Shown piece by piece: positions 34,592 to 43,586 of a stretch of 64,000 nt of DNA. The stretch covers positions 1 to 64,000 of the forward strand of contig CACVQR010000007.1 of assembly GCA_902756345.1 (NCBI GenBank), written 5' to 3'. The stretch is from Fibrobacter succinogenes. Its GTDB lineage: Bacteria; Fibrobacterota; Fibrobacteria; Fibrobacterales; Fibrobacteraceae. A program made the translations under genes and the position numbers. Below the pieces are notes generated by a model. That model saw only the letters and a list, made by a program, of their open reading frames with translations. It ran no database searches and had not been told where the DNA came from. How positions within the stretch are numbered: position 1 is the stretch's first letter; each line of letters begins with the position of its first letter.

Positions 34592-35620
34592 ATGAATCAG
34601 AAACTTTATATGGCCAGTGCGGGTATGTTTGCACTTGCAATGCTCGCTTGCTCGGAGTCTGTGGATTCTCCGGTTTCGGGAACAGCCGAAGAACCGAACG
34701 TGTTGATGGCGAATAACGACTTGCTGTCGAGCAGTTCGATAGTAGAACTGTCTAGTTTTTCTGTAGATACGCCTAATTCTTCTGCAGATGTACCTAACTC
34801 GTCTGCAGAATTGCCGACAATTTCGTCTAGCTCTGAAATCCCGGTATCGTCCTCAAGTTCAAGTGAACCTTCTTGGTTGTACTCGAGCGCTTATATCCCG
34901 CCTGTCTTGTGCAAGATCGGTGGCTTTGGTTGTGCTGTTTCCTATAGTGGTGATTTGTGGAGTCCTGAAACTTATTATGGGAAAGATGAACCTGATGATG
35001 ATGTGAAAACAAGCTCGTTTGCCGAAGATAAATCTCAGTTCGGAATAAATGCGGGAAAATGGTTCCTGGATATAGATACTGCTGATGGCGGAAAGTCAAC
35101 TATCCAATGGGCGGCTCCTGTTGGTGTTGAAGGGGATTCGACCTCGATTCTGCCTGTGGTAGAAGAATGTGGTGAACGTGGAGTTTGTGGTACATTTAAG
35201 TTGGATAGAGGCGACTTGAGTTATGATCCGTTTGTGCGGGTTGGATTCAATGTGGCAGGCTTTGATTCCAATGGGGTTGCCCTTACAGCAGATGTTTCGA
35301 ATTGGACCGGAATTTGCTTGATGTATGAAGCTTCTCAATCTGCGATTCTTGTGCTAGATGTCGGTGATTCGCTCGATCAGGTTTTGAAGTATGACTTGCC
35401 CAATGTGCCTTTAGCGAGGTCCGAAGCCGGTTCTGTTAAATGTTTTGAATGGAGTAAGTTCAAACGTGCTGGTTGGGGTCCCTCTGTCGAAGGGTGGGAT
35501 GATGATGTTGCCGGTGAAATGGCTGCACGTCACCTGTCGAAGGTTTATATTCAATTCCAAGAAAGGAACGGAACTGAGGGCAAATTCCACATTTTCGCGG
35601 TAGGCACGAACCTAGATTAA
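34592..35620 (+). CDS. Ser-rich lipoprotein paired with the TIGR02147 gene
   Basis: Unrecognised 342-aa lipoprotein. The signal peptide ends LAMLAC (Cys20). Residues ~45-95 form a low-complexity linker of Ser runs (SSSSIVELSS, SSSSEIPVSSSSSSEP). The C-terminal ~240 residues form a compact beta-rich domain with paired cysteines (CKIGGFGCAVSY, EECGERGVCGTF) and an ordered end (KVYIQFQERNGTEGKFHIFAVG). That domain resembles carbohydrate-binding beta-sandwiches, but no family was identified. GGAGAACTAAT precedes the ATG, overlapping the end of the upstream gene, so the two form a translationally close pair. A terminator follows at 35661-35685. Probably displayed on the surface. Confidence 0.75.
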   Translation: MNQKLYMASAGMFALAMLACSESVDSPVSGTAEEPNVLMANNDLLSSSSIVELSSFSVDTPNSSADVPNSSAELPTISSSSEIPVSSSSSSEPSWLYSSAYIPPVLCKIGGFGCAVSYSGDLWSPETYYGKDEPDDDVKTSSFAEDKSQFGINAGKWFLDIDTADGGKSTIQWAAPVGVEGDSTSILPVVEECGERGVCGTFKLDRGDLSYDPFVRVGFNVAGFDSNGVALTADVSNWTGICLMYEASQSAILVLDVGDSLDQVLKYDLPNVPLARSEAGSVKCFEWSKFKRAGWGPSVEGWDDDVAGEMAARHLSKVYIQFQERNGTEGKFHIFAVGTNLD

Positions 35621-35660
35621 AACAAATATCCATAACACCAAAGTCGTACTTTCCTAGATT

Positions 35661-35685
35661 AAATTGCTCAAATGAGCAATTTTTC
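35661..35685 (+). terminator. Intrinsic terminator after the lipoprotein gene
   Basis: ATTGCTCA (35663-35670) and TGAGCAAT (35673-35680) form a stem followed by TTTTC, 40 bases past the stop. The downstream SNF2 gene needs its own promoter in the remaining 30 bases or within the stem. Confidence 0.7.
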
Positions 35686-35714
35686 TTGCGAAAAATTGCT
35701 ATATTTGGGCGACT

Positions 35715-38700
35715 ATGGAATATGGTGTTTATGGAAGTACTTGGTGGAGCAAGCAGTGGCTAGACCGCTTGCTTGCGGGTGCTTCTGAACGCGATATCGA
35801 TTACGCCTTCAAGTACGTGGGGCGCGGGCAGGTTCAGCCTTTTACGGTGAACGATAACCGCGTCATGGCCGAGGTCAAGGGCCCGAATGGGGGCTTGCAC
35901 AATGTGTACCTCGTGTTCCCCAAGTTCGACAAGGAACGGGGCGAAGCCTTTGTGGGGCTTTTAAAGCAGCAACCGGTCGAACTCATGGCGCTTTCGAATT
36001 GCGCCCTCAATCCGTCCATAGAATTGATTCTGTCGAAATGTGGGCTTTCGTTGTTCGAAGGCTTTGACCAGGTGAACATGAATTGCGACTGCAAGGATGC
36101 TCTGCCTTGCCGTTACGTGATTTGCGTGTTCCTGAAGCTTGCTGAAATGGCGTCGGCCGACCCGTTCTTGCTGTTCAGGCTGCATGGGCTTGATATTGCC
36201 TACCTCAAGGATTACAAGCCCGAAGAACCGGTAGAATCGGATGTGCCGCGCGAATCGACCTTGGTACGCATTTTGCCGGTGAACAACCGCAGCGCGGCCC
36301 CGCGCGTGCCCATGTTTAAGTTCGAGGAATGGCGCGACTATTCGCATGTGTTGCCGGCCATGCTCAAGAACTTCCCGGATTTTTGTCCGGCAGGGAACTT
36401 TAAGAAGAGCTTTGTCGACGAACTTGCCCGCTGCCGCGAATTCTACAACCACTTCGAAAATTTTGGCCAGTTCGCGCAGGATTTTGGAATTTACCATGCC
36501 CGAACCTTCTTGATGGAACAGGAGCGCCTGCAGTTGATTCACGCGCGCCCCTGGGTGTGGACTTTCGACCAGATGGTTGAAGATACCGTGGTGGCCTCGG
36601 GGCTTTCGGTTGAAAACGTGATGGGAGCCCTTTGCCGCCTGAATCAGGACTGCGTCTGGCATAACCACGTGACGGTCCGCTTTTTGCACCAACTTTTGCA
36701 GGTGGCGTATTACCTGGTGCGCTGCGGGGCGATTTACCCGCAGGTGTTCTGGCTGAATAACGTGACGGCACAGGTGCGCTGGCTACCGGCAGAGATGTTG
36801 CCCGATGTGCTTGCGATTGTGGCTGAACTCGAAAAGTCCGTGCCCGATGATTTTGCGTTTACCGTTCGCGAAGAATCGCGCGAGGAAAATTCTCGTGAAG
36901 AAAAATCTCGTGAAGAAAATTCTCGCGAGGATTTGGATGCCGCGGCCGAGCATATTCTGTCGGTGTTTATCGGCAAGTTGTTGCGATTTGCCCGCACCGC
37001 CCAAAGCTACAAGAAGGGGCCGCACGAAAACTTGCTCGGATTCTTTTTCGATTGCAAGTCGGGGCGCCTTGCCGCGAACGGCCTCAAGATTCCCTCCAAG
37101 ATTCAGGCGTGGTTCTCGGTCTATAATTCGCTGGAATTCAACCACAAGATTGTATTTGTCTGCTCGGAGCTTGGCAAAGAAATTGCGCTGAATGTCTTTA
37201 TTGAAGATGCTTCGGGCCGCGTGCCGCTTGCGCAGCTGTTCCGTGATAGCGATCCGAGACTCTTGTCGCTCTTGAATGTGCTGAACTGCATGGCCGAAAT
37301 CTTTAAGCCCATGAAGGCCTACCTTGAAAATCATGCGGCAGAGCCTGTGGTCATGCATGGTGCCGAACTCAAGGAATTCGTGAATTATACGGTCAAGAAG
37401 TCCGAAGTGTTTGGAATCGTGACCGAAATTCCACGCTCGCTTTTGGAACGCACGCGTCCGAAAACCCAGATGAAGCTGAAGGGTAGCCTTGGAATCGGGG
37501 CGTTTACCGCAGGCGACTTGCTGGACTTTGACTGGGAAGTGGCGCTTGGTGAAGACAAGATTTCGGCCGAAGAATTCCTGAAACTTGCCCGCGATGCCGA
37601 AGGGCTTCTCAAGTTCAAGGACCGCTATATTGAATTCAACAAGGACGACTTGGACTTGTTGCAACAGCGCCTGGACGAACGCGAAAAAGAAAAGGCGAAA
37701 AAACAGAAAGCGGACGCTTCTGACGATGTCGCAGTCATCGATGGCGCCGAGAATGCGGAATCGGCCGAGACGACGGAACAGTTTATTCCGTCTACGGCAA
37801 AGCTGGTTCAGGCGTGCCTTACCGGCAAATGCGACGATATTACGGTCGACATGACCGATGGCCTGAAGGACCAGTTTGACGCCTGGCGCAGCGAAACGAA
37901 CTGCTCGCTGCCCGAAAATTTGAACGCGACGCTTCGCCCGTATCAGGAACGCGGCTATTCCTGGATGTACAAGAACCTGCAAATGGGTTTTGGCTGCATT
38001 CTGGCCGATGACATGGGCTTGGGTAAGACGCTGCAGGTGATTGCATTCTTGCTCAAGCTAAAGCAAGAAGGGCGCCTTGTCGAGAGCCGCGCGCTCGTGG
38101 TGGTGCCGGCGGGCCTTTTGCTGAACTGGCAGATGGAAATCAAGAAGTTCGCGCCCGAGCTCACTGTATTTGCATACCATGGTGCAAGTCGCAAGCTTGA
38201 AAAGTTCGATGCCGACTTGCTGATTACCACGTATTCGACATGCCGCCTCGACTTCAAGAAACTGGAAAAGTTGAATTGGCAAGTGGTAGTGATTGACGAA
38301 GCGCAGAACATCAAGAATGCCGATAGCGAACAGAGCCGTCGCATTCGCGCGTTCCGTGCGCCCATGAAGATTGCCATGAGCGGAACACCGGTCGAAAACC
38401 GCCTCATGGAATTCTGGACGATTATGGATTTCTGTAATCGTGGATTCTTGCCTTCTGCAAATGAATTCCGCGACAAGTTCGAAACGCCAATCCAGAAGAA
38501 TGCGAACCAGGCGGTGGCCGAGCATTTTAAGAAGATTACGGCGCCCTTCATGCTGCGCCGCATGAAGACGGATAAATCTATCATTAGCGACTTGCCCGAC
38601 AAGATTCAGCAGAACGAATACGCCGAACTCACGCGCACGCAGGCCGCCCTGTACAAACGCACGCTCGACGAATTCATGAAGCAGTTGGAACTTTTGGCCG

Positions 38701-39416
38701 AGGGCGCCTCGCTCGATATCAATGACGATGTGCTTGCGGCCGCCGCCGGCAATTCTCTGGATGTCGGAGAAGGTTCGAATGGACCGAATCTCTTCAAGCG
38801 CAAGGGTCTCATTCTGCAGATGATTTTGGCTCTCAAGCAGATTTGCAACCACCCGCGTACGTATCTGAAGGCGGGGGAGGCGAAGGTCGAAGATTCCGGC
38901 AAGCTTGGCATGTTGCTCGATTTGCTCAAGTCTATCGAAGAATCCGGCGAAAAGACAATCATCTTTACGCAGTTCCGCGAAATGGGCGAACTCCTGCAAG
39001 AAACGCTCGACCGCGAACTGTCGATCAAGGCGGATTTCTATCACGGCGGCTGCACGCAAAACCAGCGCAACGAAATGGTCCGCAAGTTCCAGGAAGACCC
39101 GGAAGTCAAGGTGCTAATCTTGTCGCTGAAGGCGGCAGGAACCGGCCTGAATCTGACTGCCGCTTCGCAGGTGATTCATTACGACTTGTGGTGGAATCCG
39201 GCGATTGAGGCGCAGGCAACCGACCGCGCCTTCCGTATCGGGCAGACCAAGAATGTTCAGGTGCACCGCTTTATTACCAAGGGTACCTTCGAAGAAAAAA
39301 TCGACGCCTTGTTGCAGGCAAAGAAGGCTGTCGCCGACATGACCGTGAACGCCGGCGAAACCTGGCTTGCGAACATGGACGACAAGCAACTCACCGAAAT
39401 ATTCAATCTCGATTAA
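35715..39416 (+). CDS. SNF2-family helicase with SWIM-like zinc finger
   Basis: DNA-dependent ATPase of the bacterial HepA/SNF2 type, 1,233 aa. It begins with GSTWWSKQWLDRL, the usual start of SWIM-helicase proteins. A SWIM-like motif CDCKDALPCRYV (about 124-135) has Tyr where the last zinc ligand should be His. The middle has a low-complexity stretch made of SREEN/SREEK repeats (about 388-405). The helicase core holds motif I ADDMGLGKT, Ia VVPAGLLLNW, II VIDEAQNIKN, III MSGTPVENR, and in the second half FTQFREMG, SLKAAGTGLNLTAASQVIHYD and QATDRAFRIGQ. It probably remodels protein-DNA complexes or recycles RNA polymerase. No restriction or defence partner is adjacent. Confidence 0.93.
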   Translation: MEYGVYGSTWWSKQWLDRLLAGASERDIDYAFKYVGRGQVQPFTVNDNRVMAEVKGPNGGLHNVYLVFPKFDKERGEAFVGLLKQQPVELMALSNCALNPSIELILSKCGLSLFEGFDQVNMNCDCKDALPCRYVICVFLKLAEMASADPFLLFRLHGLDIAYLKDYKPEEPVESDVPRESTLVRILPVNNRSAAPRVPMFKFEEWRDYSHVLPAMLKNFPDFCPAGNFKKSFVDELARCREFYNHFENFGQFAQDFGIYHARTFLMEQERLQLIHARPWVWTFDQMVEDTVVASGLSVENVMGALCRLNQDCVWHNHVTVRFLHQLLQVAYYLVRCGAIYPQVFWLNNVTAQVRWLPAEMLPDVLAIVAELEKSVPDDFAFTVREESREENSREEKSREENSREDLDAAAEHILSVFIGKLLRFARTAQSYKKGPHENLLGFFFDCKSGRLAANGLKIPSKIQAWFSVYNSLEFNHKIVFVCSELGKEIALNVFIEDASGRVPLAQLFRDSDPRLLSLLNVLNCMAEIFKPMKAYLENHAAEPVVMHGAELKEFVNYTVKKSEVFGIVTEIPRSLLERTRPKTQMKLKGSLGIGAFTAGDLLDFDWEVALGEDKISAEEFLKLARDAEGLLKFKDRYIEFNKDDLDLLQQRLDEREKEKAKKQKADASDDVAVIDGAENAESAETTEQFIPSTAKLVQACLTGKCDDITVDMTDGLKDQFDAWRSETNCSLPENLNATLRPYQERGYSWMYKNLQMGFGCILADDMGLGKTLQVIAFLLKLKQEGRLVESRALVVVPAGLLLNWQMEIKKFAPELTVFAYHGASRKLEKFDADLLITTYSTCRLDFKKLEKLNWQVVVIDEAQNIKNADSEQSRRIRAFRAPMKIAMSGTPVENRLMEFWTIMDFCNRGFLPSANEFRDKFETPIQKNANQAVAEHFKKITAPFMLRRMKTDKSIISDLPDKIQQNEYAELTRTQAALYKRTLDEFMKQLELLAEGASLDINDDVLAAAAGNSLDVGEGSNGPNLFKRKGLILQMILALKQICNHPRTYLKAGEAKVEDSGKLGMLLDLLKSIEESGEKTIIFTQFREMGELLQETLDRELSIKADFYHGGCTQNQRNEMVRKFQEDPEVKVLILSLKAAGTGLNLTAASQVIHYDLWWNPAIEAQATDRAFRIGQTKNVQVHRFITKGTFEEKIDALLQAKKAVADMTVNAGETWLANMDDKQLTEIFNLD

Positions 39417-39419
39417 AGT

Positions 39420-39438
39420 CGCGCTGCCGCGCGTTTTT
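39420..39438 (+). terminator. Intrinsic terminator after the SNF2 gene
   Basis: CGCGC-TGCC-GCGCG followed by TTTTT directly after the stop codon. Confidence 0.75.
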
Positions 39439-39443
39439 AGTTG

Positions 39444-39525
39444 CAAAAAAATCCGGTCCTATGCAGGACCGGATTTCGCTGCTTTTCCAAGCAGCTCCCG
39501 GCGAGACACTCCAACCTGCCGGGAT
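39444..39525 (-). terminator. Structured 3' UTR and terminator of the first GH5 gene
   Basis: On the minus strand three hairpins follow the cellulase stop: CCCGGC...GCCGGG (39523-39497), GCTGCTT-GGAA-AAGCAGC (39495-39478), and AATCCGGTCC-TGCATA-GGACCGGATT (39475-39450) followed by seven T. The last is a strong terminator; the first two may stabilise the message or form a small RNA. Confidence 0.75.
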
Positions 39526-39542
39526 CCACACCAGACTTTTTT

Positions 39543-41624
39543 TTACTTCAGAATCACCTTCTGCATGTAGCGCTGGCTGCCCTGGCGAACCATGAGCATT
39601 GCCGGACCGCGATAGTTGCTGGAAAGTTCAACTGTGTTCATGCCCTTGTTGGCGGTAAAGTTCTGCTGGGCAATCACCTGGCCGAGGCTGTTCAAGAGCG
39701 TTGCCTTTGCCGGAGCCGTCTGGGCTGCTACAAAGTTTGCGCTCACCATGCCGGGCTGCACGTTCACGAACATCTTGCTTGCCGCGGCAACGGTTGCGGT
39801 CTTGATGGCTTCAGTGCCGTTGAGGGCGACAATCTTACCGGATGCTGTACCTTCGAGCTGCGGTTTCTTGTCAAAGTCGTCAATGATTTCGGTAGAACCG
39901 TCGGCCTTGATACCCTTGATGTAGTCAAAGGTGATGGTGCCGGTGACCTGTGTGCCGTAGAGGTTCAGGCCGATGGCGTTTGCAGAGTTGAGGTCGGTCG
40001 GTTCTTTGCGGAAGTCTTCCCACTTAACTTGGATTGTCTGGAATGCGCTGGCATCGAGGTCCTTGTCGGCCTGTTCCACAACAGAGGCGTCGAACCAAGC
40101 CCAGCTTTCACCCGTCATCATGAAGAGGTCCATGGAGGTCCAGCCGTATTCGCCGCAGCCATCGCTTGCGCCAGTGCAGGGGCCTGCAGTAGCAACTTCG
40201 CCCTTCAAGCGAACTTCAATACCCACATACTTGGAAAGATCCTTTTTCGCACCCTGGAGATTGATACGCAATGTACCCACTTCGCTAGAATCGGAAGTTA
40301 CAGTTTGGTAAGTCACCTGGACGCCCTTGCCAGCTGCGGTTTCGGGAATGTCCGGGTTCTGGGTAACGATAGAATCAATGCTGTTGCCTGGGAGAGATGC
40401 CTGGCCGTAAGCTTCACGCATGGCGTTCAAGGTTTCGACGTCGGTAATGTCGCCGACGTTGCCACCGAACTTGTTCACCTGGCGGCGGATGATGGTGAAG
40501 TTGCCATCGCCTTCGTCACCGGTATCCCATACGCAAGGAACGAGGCCATTCTTCTTGGCTGCGGCGACCGTGTAGCCGTACCATGCGGCGCGTGCCTTCA
40601 GGTGAACCTTCAGGTTATCACCGGTGAGGACTCCGAGACGCTTGACGGCACCCATTTCACCAATCACAACAGGAATGCCCTTGTCGTAGAAACGGCTCTT
40701 GAGTCCGCTGAACAATTCATCGATCGATTTTTTGGAACCGAGGGCGGAGCCGGAACAGGTGTGTGCAGCGTCATTGCCCGGAGTCTGGTCTTCCCAGTAG
40801 TAGAACATCTTGCCCCAGTCTTCGTCACCGCTGGTCATCAAGGAGAACTGATACGGGTAGAAGTGGACTTCGGCCATGGTGTAGCCTTCGCCTGCCGGGT
40901 CAGTCGGGTACATGGACGCGAGCAACGGAGACTTGTCAATTTCGGTACGCGGAGACTGCACGACCACGATACGGGTTGCGTTGTTTCCGCCGGTAGAACG
41001 CACTGCCTTAAGGCATGCTTCGTGATAGCTCTTGAGAACCTGCATGCGGGCTTCGTTGAATGCCCACTGACCATTGTCGGAACCGCCGTTCCACGGGTCG
41101 TTCACGCCCGGTTCGTTGGCAGATGCAAAAATCAGGTGTTCGTCGTATTCGGCGAACTTGGTTGCAATCTGCTTCCAGTAGCTTCCCTGCTTGGCGGCGA
41201 TATCGGCTGCAGAAACAGTCACTTCGCCGGTCTTGTCGAAGCCCTTGCCGTCAAAAACATGGTCTTCGAGCCAACCGCCGTCCCAGTGGCTGTTCAAAAT
41301 GGCGTACATGCCGTTATTGATAACGAGATCAACGACGGTCTTTACGGAGTCAAGCCAGCCGGCATTAATCGTGCCGTTAGAGGCGTGGCTGTCCCAAGCG
41401 CAAGGAATACGAACGGTATTGAAGCCGGCGTCCTTGATTGCCTTCACGTAAGCGGCATCCGGGAAGGGGTTGCCCCAGTCGGTCGGGTTCTTGGGCACTT
41501 CCATGGTGTTGCCGATGTTGTAGCCGAGACCCATGTCGGGGTAAATCTCGGTTGCCTTGGGGAGAGCGAATGCAGCGGTGGCTGCCAAGCCGAAGGCGAT
41601 ACCAAACATTCCAAAACGTGTCAT
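39543..41624 (-). CDS. GH5 cellulase with CBM-like module and T9SS-type C-terminus
   Basis: Secreted endoglucanase, 693 aa. Signal peptide MTRFGMFGIAFGLAATAAFA; GH5 catalytic domain about 30-370 with GLGYNIGNTMEVP, RIPCAWDSH, acid/base Glu171 in FASANEPG and nucleophile Glu323 in VVIGEMGA. Residues about 395-560 form a beta-sandwich (GTLRINLQGAKKDLSKYVGIEVRL, ITFDYIKGIKADGSTEIIDDF) like CBM11/CBM30-type cellulose-binding modules. The last ~75 residues (LLNSLGQVIAQQNF, MNTVELSSNYRGPAMLMVRQG) resemble a type IX secretion sorting domain. AAGGAGT lies before the ATG. The neighbouring gene at 41831-43396 is a paralogue in tandem. It should cleave internal beta-1,4-glucan bonds on the cell surface or outside. 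Confidence 0.93.
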   Translation of the reverse strand: MTRFGMFGIAFGLAATAAFALPKATEIYPDMGLGYNIGNTMEVPKNPTDWGNPFPDAAYVKAIKDAGFNTVRIPCAWDSHASNGTINAGWLDSVKTVVDLVINNGMYAILNSHWDGGWLEDHVFDGKGFDKTGEVTVSAADIAAKQGSYWKQIATKFAEYDEHLIFASANEPGVNDPWNGGSDNGQWAFNEARMQVLKSYHEACLKAVRSTGGNNATRIVVVQSPRTEIDKSPLLASMYPTDPAGEGYTMAEVHFYPYQFSLMTSGDEDWGKMFYYWEDQTPGNDAAHTCSGSALGSKKSIDELFSGLKSRFYDKGIPVVIGEMGAVKRLGVLTGDNLKVHLKARAAWYGYTVAAAKKNGLVPCVWDTGDEGDGNFTIIRRQVNKFGGNVGDITDVETLNAMREAYGQASLPGNSIDSIVTQNPDIPETAAGKGVQVTYQTVTSDSSEVGTLRINLQGAKKDLSKYVGIEVRLKGEVATAGPCTGASDGCGEYGWTSMDLFMMTGESWAWFDASVVEQADKDLDASAFQTIQVKWEDFRKEPTDLNSANAIGLNLYGTQVTGTITFDYIKGIKADGSTEIIDDFDKKPQLEGTASGKIVALNGTEAIKTATVAAASKMFVNVQPGMVSANFVAAQTAPAKATLLNSLGQVIAQQNFTANKGMNTVELSSNYRGPAMLMVRQGSQRYMQKVILK

Positions 41625-41756
41625 TTTGACTCCTTGAATTTGTTTACCTTCTTGAAATTAAATTCTATACGGATTCAAGTAAATAAAATTGTGTCGGTGT
41701 TGAAAAATTGCGGTGCTGAATTCTCAACAAATGTAAACTTGAATTTACTTTGAGAA

Positions 41757-41793
41757 AGAAAAATTGCCGATTTTTAGCGAAAATCGACAATTT
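41757..41793 (-). terminator. Intrinsic terminator after the second GH5 gene
   Basis: On the minus strand AAATTGTCGATTTT pairs with AAAATCGGCAATTT across a short loop and is followed by T6. It separates the two cellulase genes, so each has its own transcript end. Confidence 0.75.
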
Positions 41794-41830
41794 CTGTTAA
41801 TGAGGAAACCTTCGTTTAGTGTAGAGGATT

Positions 41831-43396
41831 CTATTTCACATCAACAAGCAACGTCTTGTTGGCACTTTTGGCCAAGTATACGCCCTGATGGAGTCCCATG
41901 AGCGAAAGTTCGGTGCGTCCGGCGCTTTTTTTGGCTGAGCGAATCTGGTTTCCGTTGATGTCGAACAGGCGAATGGGCTTGTTGGAATAAAGTATGCTGC
42001 CGTTGCGAGTGAATTGCACCGTAGAATTCAGGCCGGCGATGATTGTCGTCGTGGGTGCGCTAGAGCTAGACACGGCTTCGCTCGAGCTAGAGGCGACTTC
42101 GCTGGAGCTAGATGCCGGAGTGGAACTTCCGCCGGTGATGTAGTCTTCGACGTGGGTCACACCGGTGTTGTTATAGTTGCCGAGGTTGTATACGCTGCGC
42201 ATGGCGTTGATGACGTCGGTTTCAAGAACCTTGCCCACTGGCGAAGACTGACGGCGGATGTAGGCCATGTTGTCGTAGCCAGAATTGCTCTCGTTGCCCA
42301 TGTCCCAAAGGATCGGCGTGAGCCCGTACTGCTTGGCGGCGCTCACCACGTCTTTGTGCCACTGCACGCGGCCCTGCTTGTGTAGGTTCAGGTCGTTGCC
42401 GCTCAGTTCCGGAGAGCGCACGTTGGCGCCGAATTCGCCCACGATTACCGGATAACCTTTATCCACGTAATTCGTCTTCATTTTGGCAAACTGTTCTTGC
42501 GGGTGAACGATGCTTCCGAGTTTGGAATCTACGGAGCCTGCCCAGGCATTGTAACCCGCGTTGCGCTTGGGTTCACTCGCCTTGGTGTAGTCGCCATAGT
42601 AGTACTGCGGCAGAATGGGCTCGCTCGCGCCCCAGTCCTGCTGGCTAGTCATAAGCGTGTACTGGTACGGATCGTAGTAGTGCACTTCGAACATCAGGCG
42701 GCTTTCAACGTTGTCTTTCGGAAAGGTTGTCACCGGGGCGTTCGCGACGGACTTATCGATGTCGGTGTTCAAACCCTGAATAATCAGAGTGCGGGTGGCG
42801 TTATTGCCGCCTGTGGCGCGGACTGCGTCAATGAATGTCTGGTAGTAATGCATCAGCGTGCTGACGTGTTGGGCCGTCCAGGTGTTTACATTCGGGCCGG
42901 GTTCGTTCGCACCGGCAAACATCAAACGTTCGTTGTAATCCTTGAACTTGTTCGCAATCTGCGTCCAGTAAGTCTTCATCTTGTTGTCGACGGTCGAGTT
43001 GACGCTCGTGCTGATGTTAGTCTGGAACCAGCCGCCTTCACCCTCGTGGTGAATGTTCAAAATTGTGTAGAGGCCTGCGCGCATGGCGTAGTCGACCACC
43101 GTTTTCACGGAGTCAAGCCAAGTTTCGGTGACCTTGCCGCCGCTCGTGTGGCTGTCCCATGCGCAGGGAATTCGGACCGTGTTGAAACCAGCTGCCTTTA
43201 CGGAGTCGAGCAATGCCTGAGTCGGGTAGGGGTTGCCCCAGGCAGTGGGGTTGTTCGGAACTTCCATGGAGTTGCCGATGTTAAAGCCCATGCCCATTTT
43301 GGCCTGGACTTCCTTGGCGGTGGGGAGCGTCGCTGCCGTTGCAGAAAGGGTTCCTGCAAGGGCAAAGAGGGCTGTTTTTGCAAAAATATGCTTCAT
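41831..43396 (-). CDS. GH5 cellulase with Ser-rich linker and T9SS-type C-terminus
   Basis: Secreted endoglucanase of 521 aa. The signal peptide is MKHIFAKTALFALAGTLSATAA. The GH5 domain (about 30-405) has GMGFNIGNSMEVPNNPTAWG, RIPCAWDSHTSGG, acid/base Glu165 in MFAGANEPG and nucleophile Glu321 in VIVGEFGA. A serine-rich linker (SSSEVASSSSEAVSSSS) leads to a short C-terminal module (FDINGNQIRSAKKSAGRTELSLMGLHQGVYLAK) typical of type IX secretion or cell-surface sorting. It lacks the large CBM-like module of its tandem paralogue. Start: ATG 43396 with AAGGACC upstream; a frame open 78 codons further upstream shows no signal peptide and overlaps polA, so it is rejected. Confidence 0.93.
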   Translation of the reverse strand: MKHIFAKTALFALAGTLSATAATLPTAKEVQAKMGMGFNIGNSMEVPNNPTAWGNPYPTQALLDSVKAAGFNTVRIPCAWDSHTSGGKVTETWLDSVKTVVDYAMRAGLYTILNIHHEGEGGWFQTNISTSVNSTVDNKMKTYWTQIANKFKDYNERLMFAGANEPGPNVNTWTAQHVSTLMHYYQTFIDAVRATGGNNATRTLIIQGLNTDIDKSVANAPVTTFPKDNVESRLMFEVHYYDPYQYTLMTSQQDWGASEPILPQYYYGDYTKASEPKRNAGYNAWAGSVDSKLGSIVHPQEQFAKMKTNYVDKGYPVIVGEFGANVRSPELSGNDLNLHKQGRVQWHKDVVSAAKQYGLTPILWDMGNESNSGYDNMAYIRRQSSPVGKVLETDVINAMRSVYNLGNYNNTGVTHVEDYITGGSSTPASSSSEVASSSSEAVSSSSAPTTTIIAGLNSTVQFTRNGSILYSNKPIRLFDINGNQIRSAKKSAGRTELSLMGLHQGVYLAKSANKTLLVDVK

Positions 43397-43462
43397 TTTC
43401 GGTCCTTTTTCGAAATACGCCCTTAATTTATACCTAAAAATTTGAAACGTATCGTATAATAA

Positions 43463-43538
43463 GTAAGGCCGTTCAAAAACTATTGAACGGCTTACAACGT
43501 ACGAAAAGATTTGGTTACTATGTAAATCTTTTTTTTTG
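43463..43538. terminator. Two hairpins between polA and the GH5 gene
   Basis: GTAAG-GCCGTTCAA...TTGAACGGC-TTAC (43463-43495) is a long stem with one bulged G and lies downstream of polA on the minus strand, without a T tract. AAAAGATTT...AAATCTTTT (43504-43532) is followed by T on the plus strand, where no gene ends. Confidence 0.5.
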
Positions 43539-43586
43539 ACGAGTGCTTCGGGTACGTACTTAGTGTGACTGGGCACGAGCGGTCTG

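Noticed and set aside
39441-41753. 770-codon open frame antisense to the first GH5 cellulase
   Set aside because: It spans the gene and its terminator hairpins, has no ribosome site or motif, and is best explained as a codon-bias shadow.
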